DNA of 64,000 bases from an uncultured Bacteroidales bacterium (lineage in GTDB: Bacteria; Bacteroidota; Bacteroidia; Bacteroidales; F082). A program made the position numbers and the translations under genes. Location: assembly GCA_900317055.1 (NCBI GenBank), contig ONFF01000020.1:1-64000 (forward strand), written 5' to 3'. The notes below the pieces were generated by a model that saw nothing but the letters and a program-made list of their open reading frames with translations, made no database searches and had not been told where the DNA came from. Shown one piece after another: positions 1 through 8,410 of the stretch; the first letter of the stretch is position 1; each line of letters begins with the position of its first letter.

Positions 1-1530
1 TTACTTTGTTACCGTGATGCGTTTTGTCTTCGTGGTTCCATTAACATCTGAAATACGCAGTAAATAAACTCCTCTCGCCATATTTTCCACACTGATTTCG
101 TTTGAGTTTCTTACCGTCTTCACCACCTGCCCAAGAGCATTGTAAACCTGCACTTCGGCAACTTCAATACCGTCAATCGTCACTTTTTCCTTGGCAGGGT
201 TGGGATAGACAGAGATTTGGATATGGCTTGCTTCGTTTTCGTCCACTGACATCAAACCGTCCTCGATGAAATTGGTGAACTCGTTCCAATAAGGTGCGCT
301 TTGATAGTCGGCAAGCGTCCCGACGGGGATGTGGACGGGAATGTCTTTATTCACACCATAAAAGGCATTGTACCAAGCCGTTGGCGGAATCTCGCAATGG
401 ACTTTCATGCAATTCAGCCTATCGCAATATTGGAAAACACCCGATTGTATGGTATCGACTTGCGAACCGATTTCAAGTTGCTCCAAGCGGCCACAATCCC
501 AAAACAGGTCCCATTCGATGGTTTTTAACGATTCGGGAAGGTGGATTTCCTTGAATCTTGTACGGGCAAACGCATGATCGCCAATGGAGAAAACGCCATC
601 TGGAACATACAGATTTCCAGTGAAATAAGTAGTGTAAAATGCATATTTACCGATATGTTGTAAATTTTCGGGAAGCGTCAAAGTGCCTGTAAATGTGGCA
701 TATTTGAAAGCCTCATCCTCAATAGAAATAACAGATTGTGGAATGACAAGTTGGCCTTGGTTCTCAACGGCTAAAAAAGCCCTTTCTCCAATGACAATAA
801 TGTCTTCCGGGATGACGGTCGTTTTCGTGCCTTGAATCAGTTTCTTGGTCTCTCGTTCAATAATGGCGTTGCTTTCAGAATAATAGACGGGGTTATTCTC
901 ATCCACTTCCAAAGTCACGAGTTTAGAACAGGCCCAGATGAAACCAGGACCCAGATAAGTAACCGATTCAGGAATTCTGAAAGCCGTGATTTTCCAAAAA
1001 CTGGAAAAGGCATACGATCCTATGGAAACTACTGAATTGGGGATATTAATCTCGCCAGTGATACTCATGCAGCCGTTGAATGCCCAGTCGCCAATGAACA
1101 CCACGAAATCAGGAATCACCAAATTGCCAGTAAATTGAGAGCATCCGTCGAAAGCATAACTGCCGATGTAAGTCACCGTACTCGGAATCACCAAAGAACC
1201 TGTCATTCCGCTACATCCCCTAAAGGCTCCGTCATCAATACTAGTAACGATGTAGGTTTGCCCTTCGTAAGTCACTTCCGATGGAAAAACGATGTTGCCT
1301 GCGGGTTCCTCGAAGCCGTCCCAATAATCCAAGGTGACATAACTATAAGGAGCAGGATGCGTCAAGGTCACCTCGTGATTAATGGAGTCTGTAATGATGT
1401 AATACAGGGTTTGTCCCGTTTCACACTCGGTGCTGAAATCATAACCATCCCAAGGGTTGGATTGGCCAAAGGTTGTTGCTGCCATCACCATCAGGCAGCA
1501 GATCATCATGAATTTTTTCGTCGTTTTCAT
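1..1530 (-). CDS. Secreted BspA-type leucine-rich-repeat protein with T9SS sorting domain
   Basis: A 509-residue secreted protein. The N-terminus (MKTTKKFMMICCLMVMAATT, then FGQ) is a signal peptide. Residues about 90-420 are LRR_5/BspA-type repeats of the form IPxSVxxIGxxAFxxC. The last ~75 residues have the YPNPA, VYNALGQVVK and GVYLLRI motifs of a type A T9SS sorting domain, so the product is probably exported through the outer membrane and anchored or released. BspA-like LRR proteins are often adhesins; that role is inference. Its early ECETGQTLYYIIT segment resembles that of the LRR protein at 43370, so the two are paralogues. The stop codon is the first triplet of the window. Confidence 0.93.
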   Translation of the reverse strand: MKTTKKFMMICCLMVMAATTFGQSNPWDGYDFSTECETGQTLYYIITDSINHEVTLTHPAPYSYVTLDYWDGFEEPAGNIVFPSEVTYEGQTYIVTSIDDGAFRGCSGMTGSLVIPSTVTYIGSYAFDGCSQFTGNLVIPDFVVFIGDWAFNGCMSITGEINIPNSVVSIGSYAFSSFWKITAFRIPESVTYLGPGFIWACSKLVTLEVDENNPVYYSESNAIIERETKKLIQGTKTTVIPEDIIVIGERAFLAVENQGQLVIPQSVISIEDEAFKYATFTGTLTLPENLQHIGKYAFYTTYFTGNLYVPDGVFSIGDHAFARTRFKEIHLPESLKTIEWDLFWDCGRLEQLEIGSQVDTIQSGVFQYCDRLNCMKVHCEIPPTAWYNAFYGVNKDIPVHIPVGTLADYQSAPYWNEFTNFIEDGLMSVDENEASHIQISVYPNPAKEKVTIDGIEVAEVQVYNALGQVVKTVRNSNEISVENMARGVYLLRISDVNGTTKTKRITVTK

Positions 1531-1556
1531 AGTCGTATGATTTTGAATTGCACCGA

Positions 1557-1586
1557 CAAAAGTATAGCAAAAAAATGCTTGTCAAG
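1557..1586 (-). promoter_or_regulatory. Promoter of the LRR gene
   Basis: On the minus strand, TACTTTTG (1564-1557) fits the Bacteroidota -7 box TAnnTTTG. CTTG (1586-1583) lies 18 bp upstream as a plausible -33 box. The start codon is about 27 bases downstream. Confidence 0.6.
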
Positions 1587-1611
1587 GGGTTTTCGGAAGG
1601 CCTAAAAATTC

Positions 1612-1680
1612 TGTCCATGCTTTTTTTGATTGTAAAATCTTATTTCTTTGACAATCAACAATATGAATACGATATGGACA
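1612..1680. repeat. Nested inverted repeat in a 311-bp gene-free stretch
   Basis: TGTCCAT (1612-1618) pairs with ATGGACA (1674-1680), and inside it GATTGT (1628-1633) pairs with ACAATC (1651-1656). This is the main structure in the gap between the LRR gene and the DUF1573 gene (1531-1841), besides the promoter and the terminator. The 13-mer GATATGGACAAAA here recurs at 21988, next to one of the 59-bp promoter modules. Confidence 0.45.
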
Positions 1681-1785
1681 AAATTTTGTCCCTATGAAAA
1701 TTAGTAAAGAAAGGAATCAGATGGCTTTAAACTGTGTTCCAAGCATCACATTTCAAGGTCTTTGGTGGCTTTATCCATATAATAA

Positions 1786-1815
1786 AAGCCATCTAACGGT
1801 AACATTAGACGGCTT
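1786..1815 (-). terminator. Terminator of the DUF1573 gene
   Basis: An 11-bp stem (AAGCCRTCTAA type) with an 8-nt loop lies just after the DUF1573 stop codon. In minus-strand RNA the one imperfect pair is a G-U wobble and a TTTATTAT tract follows, which assigns it to the minus strand. Confidence 0.6.
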
Positions 1816-1841
1816 TAAGATCACCAAATAATTACTTCAGA

Positions 1842-2300
1842 TCAGTTCTTGTTGACAGGAGAACCGTTGCCGAAACCGTTTGTATTCTCGGGGAGGACTT
1901 CGGTGGTTTGGTCTAGCACTCGGCCCTTGATGCGAAGCACAACTGTGGGATTGTTGACGGCGTTGGAGGTCACGGTCACCGTCTTGTTGATGATGCCGGG
2001 ACGGTTGGTGCGGTAAGTCACCTTGATGATGTCTGACTCACCGGGGAGGATGGGCTCTTGGGGCCATGAAGGGATAGTGCAGCCGCAACTTGACTTTGGT
2101 TTCTGAATCAGCAGGGGCTCGTTGCCCGTGTTGGTGAAACGGAATTCACATTCGCCATTGCCGTTGTAAGGCACATCTCCATAGTCATGGACGGTTTTCT
2201 CAAATTCGATTTCAGGACCGCTCTGGGTCTTTGCGTCTTGCGCCTTGGCCGCTCCTGCCATAAGGAGCATGATGCCAAGCAGATAAATCATTTTTTTCAT
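1842..2300 (-). CDS. DUF1573 domain protein, exported
   Basis: A 152-residue protein with a signal peptide (MKKMIYLLGIMLLMAGAAKA) and one DUF1573 domain. That domain is an immunoglobulin-like fold common in Bacteroidota envelopes. It shows the diagnostic FEKTVHDYGDV start, FRFTNTGNEPLLI strand and SSCGCTIPSWP motif with paired cysteines. The biochemical role of the family is not established. It is transcribed alone: a terminator follows and a promoter with a palindrome precedes it. That palindrome is shared with the neighbouring TPR regulator gene, so the two may be co-regulated (inference). Confidence 0.88.
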   Translation of the reverse strand: MKKMIYLLGIMLLMAGAAKAQDAKTQSGPEIEFEKTVHDYGDVPYNGNGECEFRFTNTGNEPLLIQKPKSSCGCTIPSWPQEPILPGESDIIKVTYRTNRPGIINKTVTVTSNAVNNPTVVLRIKGRVLDQTTEVLPENTNGFGNGSPVNKN

Positions 2301-2387
2301 TTTGTTATGTTTTTAAAATGTGAATAATAAGTGATTTGTGTTTTAGGGTGATACTTTGTTTTACACTTCGTAATGGAAATGATGCTG

Positions 2388-2413
2388 CGAAACTACCGCC
2401 TTTGTCAAGCGGT
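2388..2413 (-). promoter_or_regulatory. Promoter with abutting palindrome, DUF1573 gene
   Basis: The -7 box is TAGTTTCG on the minus strand (2395-2388). Sharing its last base is ACCGCCT-TTGTC-AAGCGGT (2395-2413), an inverted repeat with 7-bp arms, a 5-bp spacer and one mismatch. The same arrangement, with a different but still paired base, precedes the TPR gene at 3981-3999. The leader before the start codon is about 80 nt. Confidence 0.55.
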
Positions 2414-2524
2414 TGGACAGTCATTCCGAACAATTCCGAGTATTAAAAAAGCCTAAAATCTTGAAAACAAAAGAAATAGCTCAACACCTATTCCAAACAT
2501 TTTTTGGAAACAGTCCAAAGTTTT

Positions 2525-3937
2525 TTATCCTTCCTCCATCTTTTTCCTCCGTCTTCCGCGCAGTTTGTCCACCATATTGACGGTGGTTCCAAGGTAATCC
2601 GCTTCCTCTTGGCGCGAGAGTTTGAAATAAGAGAGGATGTAGGATTTCCGCTCGTCCTCGTCCAAATCGGGATACTTCTGCTGAAGGGTTGCTGTAAGGT
2701 CGGGATAGAGTTGGTCAATCACTTCCAGCATGGCTTCCCAATGGTCTTTGTCGTCATAAACGGAGGTCTCCAAATCCTTGAGAAGATTGGCTTTTTTGTT
2801 GCTGTTCAGATAATTGTCCAACAACAACATGATACGCTGTTCCTTCATCAAGGCCTCCGAAAGGCGGTCGGCATAATCCTGCTGGATTTGCTCATACTCG
2901 GCGTGCTTTTGTGCCAAGTCTTTGTTCTGCTGCTTGAAGTGGAACAGCTCGGCATTGATTTCGGCCTCGCGCTTGCGCCTCCGTGCCAAACGGATTTGCG
3001 AAACCAACAACGCTGCTAAAACCAAAGTCGCTACCAAACTGACAATGACGATGATGCGCTGCTTGATGATGATTTTCCGATTCAACTCATTCTGCATCAC
3101 CTCGCTGTCGTATTTATGGCTGATAAGCGCAAGATTGTTCTCCTGTTGCTCTATTTCTTTTAGATTGTTGCCTTCTTCGTACAAACATCCATATTTGCAA
3201 GCGGTTTCATAATCGCCGAGTTCTTCGGCATAATCGGACAAGACACCGTAATAGAACCAAGTTTCCTCGTTAGGTTCTGTTTGGGACACAAGTTCCTCTA
3301 AGCGGCTGTAATAATAATCGGCAGAATCCAAGTTGCCGGACTCATAAAAGATGTTCCCCATGTCATGATAATAATACATCAGCAAGTTGTCGTCAGCATC
3401 TGCAATCGAAGCTTGCCAAAACTGGCTAAGGTAGTTGGCCGACTTTTCGTAATCCCCCGCATTGAAATACATGACATGAAAGGCAGACAAGCAGTCGCGC
3501 TTTGCTTCCGTTGACCCGCTTTGCTCGGCATACTCTAGGGCCTGATCCAAATAATATGCTGAGCTATCAAATTGTCCATGGTACTGATAGAAATCGCCCA
3601 ACTCCCTCAATGCCTCGGCTCGGTCGGCATAGTCTTCGCCAAAGCCCTTGGCAGCAGCCTTCAGCAACAAAACAACTTCTTCTTTGTCGGCATAATAGCC
3701 CAAACACCTGGCAATATGATACTTCGCGTGAGCCACCGTCAGCGTGTCATGCGCCAATAGTCCGTAATGTTCCGCCTCCTTGAACAGTTGCAAAGCCTCG
3801 GCCTTGTTGCCCGAATCCAACTGAATACGAGCGTTTTCCAAGGCATCTTGGGCAATTTGCTTCACATCACGGGATGTAGGATGGCAAGCCGCCAACATTG
3901 TGACAAGGAAAGACAAAACCAGATGATGTAGTTTCAT
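2525..3937 (-). CDS. TPR lipoprotein with transmembrane helix, coiled coil and C-terminal HTH
   Basis: I chose the ATG at 3937 over an in-frame one at 3955 because it gives a clean lipoprotein signal (MKLHHLVLSFLVTMLAACHP). The order is: TPR repeats over about residues 25-290; a transmembrane helix (IIVIVSLVATLVLAALLVSQ) near residue 300; a charged coiled coil; and a C-terminal HTH resembling LuxR/sigma region 4 (YPDLDEDERKSYILSYFKLS, then QEEADYLGTT). This architecture is widespread in Bacteroidota and is thought to couple envelope TPR sensing to cytoplasmic DNA binding, but signals are mostly unknown. A homologue starts at 41457. Confidence 0.85.
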   Translation of the reverse strand: MKLHHLVLSFLVTMLAACHPTSRDVKQIAQDALENARIQLDSGNKAEALQLFKEAEHYGLLAHDTLTVAHAKYHIARCLGYYADKEEVVLLLKAAAKGFGEDYADRAEALRELGDFYQYHGQFDSSAYYLDQALEYAEQSGSTEAKRDCLSAFHVMYFNAGDYEKSANYLSQFWQASIADADDNLLMYYYHDMGNIFYESGNLDSADYYYSRLEELVSQTEPNEETWFYYGVLSDYAEELGDYETACKYGCLYEEGNNLKEIEQQENNLALISHKYDSEVMQNELNRKIIIKQRIIVIVSLVATLVLAALLVSQIRLARRRKREAEINAELFHFKQQNKDLAQKHAEYEQIQQDYADRLSEALMKEQRIMLLLDNYLNSNKKANLLKDLETSVYDDKDHWEAMLEVIDQLYPDLTATLQQKYPDLDEDERKSYILSYFKLSRQEEADYLGTTVNMVDKLRGRRRKKMEEG

Positions 3938-3973
3938 GGGGACAAAAATAAACAAGATCTCATATCAGCGGTA

Positions 3974-4004
3974 CAAAACTACCACTTTCGACAAGTGGTT
4001 GAAA
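3974..4004 (-). promoter_or_regulatory. Promoter with perfect palindrome in its spacer, TPR gene
   Basis: Minus strand: -7 box TAGTTTTG (3981-3974), 19-bp spacer, TTTC (4004-4001). The spacer is filled by ACCACTTTCGACAAGTGGT (3981-3999), a perfect 7-5-7 inverted repeat, well placed for a repressor or activator site. It matches the element before the DUF1573 gene in position and in sequence. Confidence 0.6.
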
Positions 4005-4208
4005 GGGCAGTCCAAACTTTTTCAAGGTTTTAGAAATGTAATAATTTGTGAATGAATTAGTTGAAAGTTCAGTCATTCCAAACTATTTTCGGTGAAAGTT
4101 CAAGGATTTTGGATTAAAGTGTTGGTAACAGACAGCAATTTCTGAAGAAAAGTGTTGCTAAAAAAGCATCGGCAAACTCTCCAAGGTCCTTTGCCTTTAC
4201 GCGGGTTT

Positions 4209-5672
4209 TTAATTCTTCCAAAATCCCCTCGAAAGCAAAGTAATCAGCGAGAACAGTTCCACCCTGCCAAGGATCATCATAAGCATGAGTATCCATTTGG
4301 AGGCCAAGGGGAAAGCAACATAAGAGCCGCCTGGTCCCACCTGCCCAATACCCGTGCCTACATTGCTCAAAGTGGCTATCGACGCGCCTATGGCGGTGTT
4401 GAAGTCAGTCCCCGTGAAGAGCAAAACGACGACCCCTATGAGGAAAACGAGAAAATAGATGAAAATGAAGGATACATTCTTATAAACACCGCTGGTCGAG
4501 ATGGACTTCCCGTTGACTTTCACGGGCAGCACGGCATTGGGGTGGATGATACGCTTCAACTCCAACACTGAGTTTTTAACGAAAATCAGATGACGGAAGA
4601 TCTTGACACCGCCAGCCGTGGAGCCTGAGCAACCACCGATGAACATCAGCAAGAACAAGATAATCCATAGGAAAACAGGCCATGCTGTATAATCGCTAAT
4701 GAAAAAGCCTGTGGTGGTGAATGCGGAGATGACGCTGAAGAACGATTCGCGGAAAGCAGTGCCAAAGCTCTTGTTGCAACCGAACAGCAGTACCAGACCG
4801 ATACCGATACCTAAGAAAATGGTATAAAGCAAGAAAGTCTTGAACTCTTGGTTTTTCAGTATGGCGAACGACTTCCAGCTCATCGAAAGCAAGAGCAACG
4901 AGAAATTGCAGCCCGACAGTACCATAAAGACACTAACCACAACTTGGGAATAGTTGGAAAAGGCACCGAGACTCTCTGTCCGTGTGGAGAAGCCGCCCGA
5001 GCTGATGGTACTCATCGAATGGCAGAGTGCATCATAGAAGTCCATGTCGCCGAAATAGAGTAGTACGGTTTCCAGCAGGGTGAAAAACAGATACATTCCC
5101 CAAATACGCCTCACGGTATGCATAATGCGGGGATGCAACTTGTCGTAGTTGATGCCATTGATTTCGGCCACAAAGAGTTGCATGCCACTCATGCTTAGAT
5201 AAGGCAAGATGGCTATGGTGAACACGATGATGGCCAAGCCACCAATCCATTGCGTCATGCTGCGCCAGAGGAGGATGTCTTTCGGGACAGATTCGATGCG
5301 GGTGAGGATGGTGGATCCCGTGGTGGTGAAGCCCGACAAGGCCTCGAAGAAGCCATCCGTGAAGTTGGGCACACTCTTGCTGAGCAAGAATGGCATGGCT
5401 CCGAAGAGTGAGAGCACGAGCCAAGAGATGCAGACGACATACACGCCGTCGCGTGAACTGGTCTTGTCGTTTTTGTGGTTGCGCGTGGCAATGAGCAGGA
5501 TGAAACCTGTCAGCAGAGTGATGAGAGCCGAGAAGGGCATACTGAAGGCATACAGCCCGTGGTGGAGATAAGTCACGGGGAGCACCGTCAGCATGAAGAA
5601 ACCTTCGATGAGCAGCAACTGGCCTTCAATGCGGAGGACTAAAGGATGGTTTATTTTAGTTTTCCACTTCAT
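4209..5672 (-). CDS. trkH: Trk-type potassium uptake membrane subunit
   Basis: A 487-residue integral membrane protein of normal TrkH length. Four pore loops with selectivity-filter glycines are visible: SGFTTTGSTIL, SMSTISSGGFSTR, SAFTTTGFF and SNVGTGIGQVGPGG. It forms the K+ conducting channel and works with the cytoplasmic TrkA subunit encoded immediately upstream on the same strand (stop-to-start gap 111 bp). Family assignment is firm. The intergenic gap holds a palindromic word repeat, so co-transcription is likely but not shown. Confidence 0.95.
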   Translation of the reverse strand: MKWKTKINHPLVLRIEGQLLLIEGFFMLTVLPVTYLHHGLYAFSMPFSALITLLTGFILLIATRNHKNDKTSSRDGVYVVCISWLVLSLFGAMPFLLSKSVPNFTDGFFEALSGFTTTGSTILTRIESVPKDILLWRSMTQWIGGLAIIVFTIAILPYLSMSGMQLFVAEINGINYDKLHPRIMHTVRRIWGMYLFFTLLETVLLYFGDMDFYDALCHSMSTISSGGFSTRTESLGAFSNYSQVVVSVFMVLSGCNFSLLLLSMSWKSFAILKNQEFKTFLLYTIFLGIGIGLVLLFGCNKSFGTAFRESFFSVISAFTTTGFFISDYTAWPVFLWIILFLLMFIGGCSGSTAGGVKIFRHLIFVKNSVLELKRIIHPNAVLPVKVNGKSISTSGVYKNVSFIFIYFLVFLIGVVVLLFTGTDFNTAIGASIATLSNVGTGIGQVGPGGSYVAFPLASKWILMLMMILGRVELFSLITLLSRGFWKN

Positions 5673-5683
5673 CGTTTCTTTGA

Positions 5684-5754
5684 CGCGGGACTGCGGGACA
5701 CGGGACTACGGGACTGAATCCGTCTCGCGTCTCGTGTCTCGAAGTCTCGTGTCC
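5684..5754. repeat. Word-like palindromic repeat (GGGACACGGGACT family)
   Basis: The trkA-trkH gap contains short near-repeats of GGGACT and GGGACACGGGACT. These are followed, after a short loop, by the inverted words TCTCGTGTCTCG and AGTCTCGTGTCC. The whole is an imperfect palindrome built from a degenerate 7-13 bp word. The same words recur at 23890-24045. Confidence 0.6.
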
Positions 5755-5783
5755 TATATGACTTTCAACAATAATCACAATCA

Positions 5784-7124
5784 TTAATGGAATAAGCGTT
5801 CAACAGCGGGGATACCGGCAGGCAAGGCCAGCACCACCACTTGGTCGTCGGTCTCGATTTGGAAGTCGTCGGTGGCAATGAAGCTCTCCCCATCGCGGGT
5901 GATGCCGCAGATGATGGCATCGGTGGGCATGGCCAGCTGCCCGATGGGCTTGCGCGTGACCGCCGAGCCCGCCCTAACTTCAAACTCCACGATGTCGGCA
6001 TCGATTCCGCTGAGGCTCTTCAGCGTGGAGACCTTGGCGCCTAAGGTGTATTTCACCATGTAGCTGGCCGCGATGAGTTTCTTGTTGATGATGGAGTCGA
6101 TGCCGATGTTCTGCGAGATGTCGATGTAATCGATGTTCTCGACGAGGGCGATGGTTTTCTTCACGCCGAACGACTTGGCCTGAAGGCAAGTCAGGATGTT
6201 GGTTTCGGTGTTGTCAGTAACGGCGATGAAGGCATCCATGTCCTTGATGCCCTCATCCTCAAGCAGGTCGAGGTTTCGGGCATCGGCATTGACAACCAAA
6301 GCCTCTGAGAGGTAGTTGGTCAAGTCCATGCAGCGCTCCTTGTCGATTTCCAGAATCTTGATGTTCAGCTCTTTCTCAAGGCGTTTGGCAGTAATTCTTC
6401 CCACTCGGCCTCCACCCACGATCATCACATTGTGGACATTGATTTGTTTCTTGCCGCTCAGTTTGATGATGTCTTTGATGGCGTGTGGCTTGGTGACCAC
6501 ATACACCATGTCGGCCACTTGGAAGACCTCATCGCCTTGAGGCACAAAAGTATTTTGTCGACGGTGAATGGCAGCAATACGGAACTCGATATGTTCATAC
6601 TGGTTGATGACCTCGTCGACCGTCTTGCCAAGGATTTCGGCCTCGGGTTCCAGTTTCACCATGAAGAGTTGCAAGTTACCTCCAGCGAAGTCGTAAGTCT
6701 CCGAGGAAGCGTTTTTCTTCAGCAATGAGATGATTTCCTGTGCGGCAATGTCTTCGGGCGAGAGCAAGCCATCAATGCCCAAATCTTGGTACATGCGCCA
6801 CACTTCTGGGCTCAGGTTCTCCATCGTGTTGACGCGCGCAATGACTTGTTTGGCACCCAATTTCTTGGCGATGATGCCTGTCAGCAGGTTGATATGCTCA
6901 TCGTGGAGCACGGCAATCATAAGGTCGGCTTTTTTCACATTGGCGCGTTGCAACACGGCGGTCGAGGTGGAGTCGCCCGTGATGGTCATCAAGTCGCTGT
7001 GCGATTCCATCATTTTCAGCAGTTCCTCATGCGGATCCACGATGGTGATATTGTGGTTGCTGCGCACCAGGGCTTCCGCCAAGTGCATGCCTACTTCTCC
7101 GTCTCCGGCTATTATGATATTCAT
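5784..7124 (-). CDS. trkA: Trk potassium transporter peripheral NAD-binding subunit
   Basis: A 446-residue cytoplasmic protein made of two RCK units. Residues 1-120 (MNIIIAGDGEVGMHLAEALV) and about 232-350 (VMIVGGGRVGRITAKRLEKE) are Rossmann RCK_N domains with GxGxxG nucleotide-binding loops. Each is followed by an RCK_C (TrkA-C) domain, the last ending DDQVVVLALPAGIPAVERLF. It gates the TrkH channel in response to NAD(H) or ATP. It is the first gene of the trkA-trkH pair. Confidence 0.95.
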   Translation of the reverse strand: MNIIIAGDGEVGMHLAEALVRSNHNITIVDPHEELLKMMESHSDLMTITGDSTSTAVLQRANVKKADLMIAVLHDEHINLLTGIIAKKLGAKQVIARVNTMENLSPEVWRMYQDLGIDGLLSPEDIAAQEIISLLKKNASSETYDFAGGNLQLFMVKLEPEAEILGKTVDEVINQYEHIEFRIAAIHRRQNTFVPQGDEVFQVADMVYVVTKPHAIKDIIKLSGKKQINVHNVMIVGGGRVGRITAKRLEKELNIKILEIDKERCMDLTNYLSEALVVNADARNLDLLEDEGIKDMDAFIAVTDNTETNILTCLQAKSFGVKKTIALVENIDYIDISQNIGIDSIINKKLIAASYMVKYTLGAKVSTLKSLSGIDADIVEFEVRAGSAVTRKPIGQLAMPTDAIICGITRDGESFIATDDFQIETDDQVVVLALPAGIPAVERLFH

Positions 7125-7146
7125 TTCACTTCACTTTATAAAAGTG

Positions 7147-7154
7147 CAAATGTA
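7147..7154 (-). promoter_or_regulatory. -7 box upstream of trkA
   Basis: TACATTTG on the minus strand, 22 bases before the trkA start codon, fits TAnnTTTG. No clear -33 box is seen. Confidence 0.45.
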
Positions 7155-7242
7155 GGCAATTAATTGAATATGTTGCAGCTTTTTTCTCGTTTTCTATTAC
7201 AAGGTTATTTCTTCGTTGTCCTTGGCGTGTTGTATTCTTGCA

Positions 7243-8406
7243 TTATTCTTCCAACGGCAAGGCATACCATAATGTGTCCACTGTATGACCTGCAACGATA
7301 CCGTATCCACCTTTCACATTGGAATAAGTTTGGATGGGTTCAGCAAATAACTGCATGGACATATCGCCTTGGTCGCAGGTGTACAAATAGTTGTAGTATT
7401 CTTTTGAGAGATGTTCCAACTTAATGGGCAATTGAAAGAATGCTGGGTCGTATTCCACATCCACAGTTAACCAAACCGTCATTTTGAATTTAAGCTGATA
7501 AGACTTGCCGTCGAAAAGCACATCAGTGAATACTCCCAAGGGCTTTGTGTCGAGGTCGCTGAAATCGATGTATTCATTGTAGGGAAGTGCCGAGCCAAAA
7601 ACAGGGTCGTCATATTCAAAGGAACAATCGTAGCTGTTTCTCAGTGGATGGTCGTTTTTCCAGTTTGGAATGTAAACCTTGAAACAATCGACTTGCCCGG
7701 GGTTGGGGTCGGTGAGTTCAAGCGTCAAAGTCACCTCTGCATACATCTTTAATAAACTGTCTGCATCCTCTTCAAAAGTCTCATAGTTATAGTAATGCTC
7801 ATACCATGAGTCCCAATGAGCCACATCTGCGCTCAATTGAGCCTCTATGGCATTGGGGAGTGGACTTGTCTCGGCCTCCACATCATCAAAACCATTAGCC
7901 GAAGCCGCAATTTTGATGATGTCGCCCATAGCGGGACAATAATCATAAGTATAGATTTTCCTGATATGCCCAAGATTCGGGTCGTTTGGGTCCCAAATGT
8001 CGTAGCTGACCACGGTGTCATTATGTGGAGTCATCTCGCCAAGTAAGTTGCCATTCACATAGAGCGTGGCCACAAGGTCATCAGGGGCAGTAGTGTTGGC
8101 ATGGTTGTCCAAGAAAAAGAAACTCTTACTGATGGCAGCATTGACGGGTTGTCCAGGCTCCATGAGGCTGTTGATCACCAATTTTGGGTCGGTCTGCTCA
8201 CCGTTGAATTCGATTTCTTTCTCGCAGGATGTGAGGAGTAAACAGGACATTGTAGCGATAATCCAGCCGTTAACCCTCATTGCGGGCTTGACCCGCAATC
8301 TCCTATGCGATAGCGACTTCTTCGCGCATAAGAGATGGCGGATGCTGCTCCGCCATGAGGGTAAAAGGCGTGATGGTTGAGAATCCCAGTTGTGTTTTTG
8401 TATCAT
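7243..8406 (-). CDS. DUF4249 lipoprotein, partner of TonB receptor
   Basis: A DUF4249 family outer-membrane lipoprotein. These are typically encoded right after a TonB-dependent receptor, as here (4-bp gap). The lipobox is LLLTSC, followed by EKEIEFNGEQTDPKLVINS. The N-terminus is unusual. A 90-bp palindromic element (8273-8362) lies in frame between the first codons and the signal peptide. Removing it would leave a normal short N-region (MIQKHNWDSQPSRLF, then NGWIIATMSC). Translation could begin at 8406, or at the ATG at 8280 supplied by the element (MRVNGWIIATMSC). The function of the family is unknown; a role in substrate capture for the receptor is inference. Confidence 0.85.
   Translation of the reverse strand: MIQKHNWDSQPSRLLPSWRSSIRHLLCAKKSLSHRRLRVKPAMRVNGWIIATMSCLLLTSCEKEIEFNGEQTDPKLVINSLMEPGQPVNAAISKSFFFLDNHANTTAPDDLVATLYVNGNLLGEMTPHNDTVVSYDIWDPNDPNLGHIRKIYTYDYCPAMGDIIKIAASANGFDDVEAETSPLPNAIEAQLSADVAHWDSWYEHYYNYETFEEDADSLLKMYAEVTLTLELTDPNPGQVDCFKVYIPNWKNDHPLRNSYDCSFEYDDPVFGSALPYNEYIDFSDLDTKPLGVFTDVLFDGKSYQLKFKMTVWLTVDVEYDPAFFQLPIKLEHLSKEYYNYLYTCDQGDMSMQLFAEPIQTYSNVKGGYGIVAGHTVDTLWYALPLEE
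8273..8362. repeat. 90-bp cloverleaf-forming palindromic element, in frame in a gene
   Basis: The element is bounded by ACCCTCAT (8273-8280) and its inverse ATGAGGGT (8355-8362). Between them are three hairpins: ATTGCGGG/CCCGCAAT (8279-8299), TCTCCTATGCG/CGCATAAGAGA with one G-T pair (from 8299), and ATGGCGGA/TCCGCCAT near the right end. End pairing plus three hairpins gives a four-way, tRNA-like shape. Its length is exactly 30 codons and the reading frame through it is open. Confidence 0.8.
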
Positions 8407-8410
8407 TGTT

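Noticed and set aside
5684-5754. Terminator or RNA gene between trkA and trkH
   Set aside because: The palindrome is degenerate, lacks a T-tract, and the same words recur at 23890-24045, so it is a dispersed repeat.
8273-8362. tRNA gene (cloverleaf shape)
   Set aside because: No anticodon arm of the right size, no TTCGA loop and no A/B-box-like conserved bases; the arms are simple palindromes.
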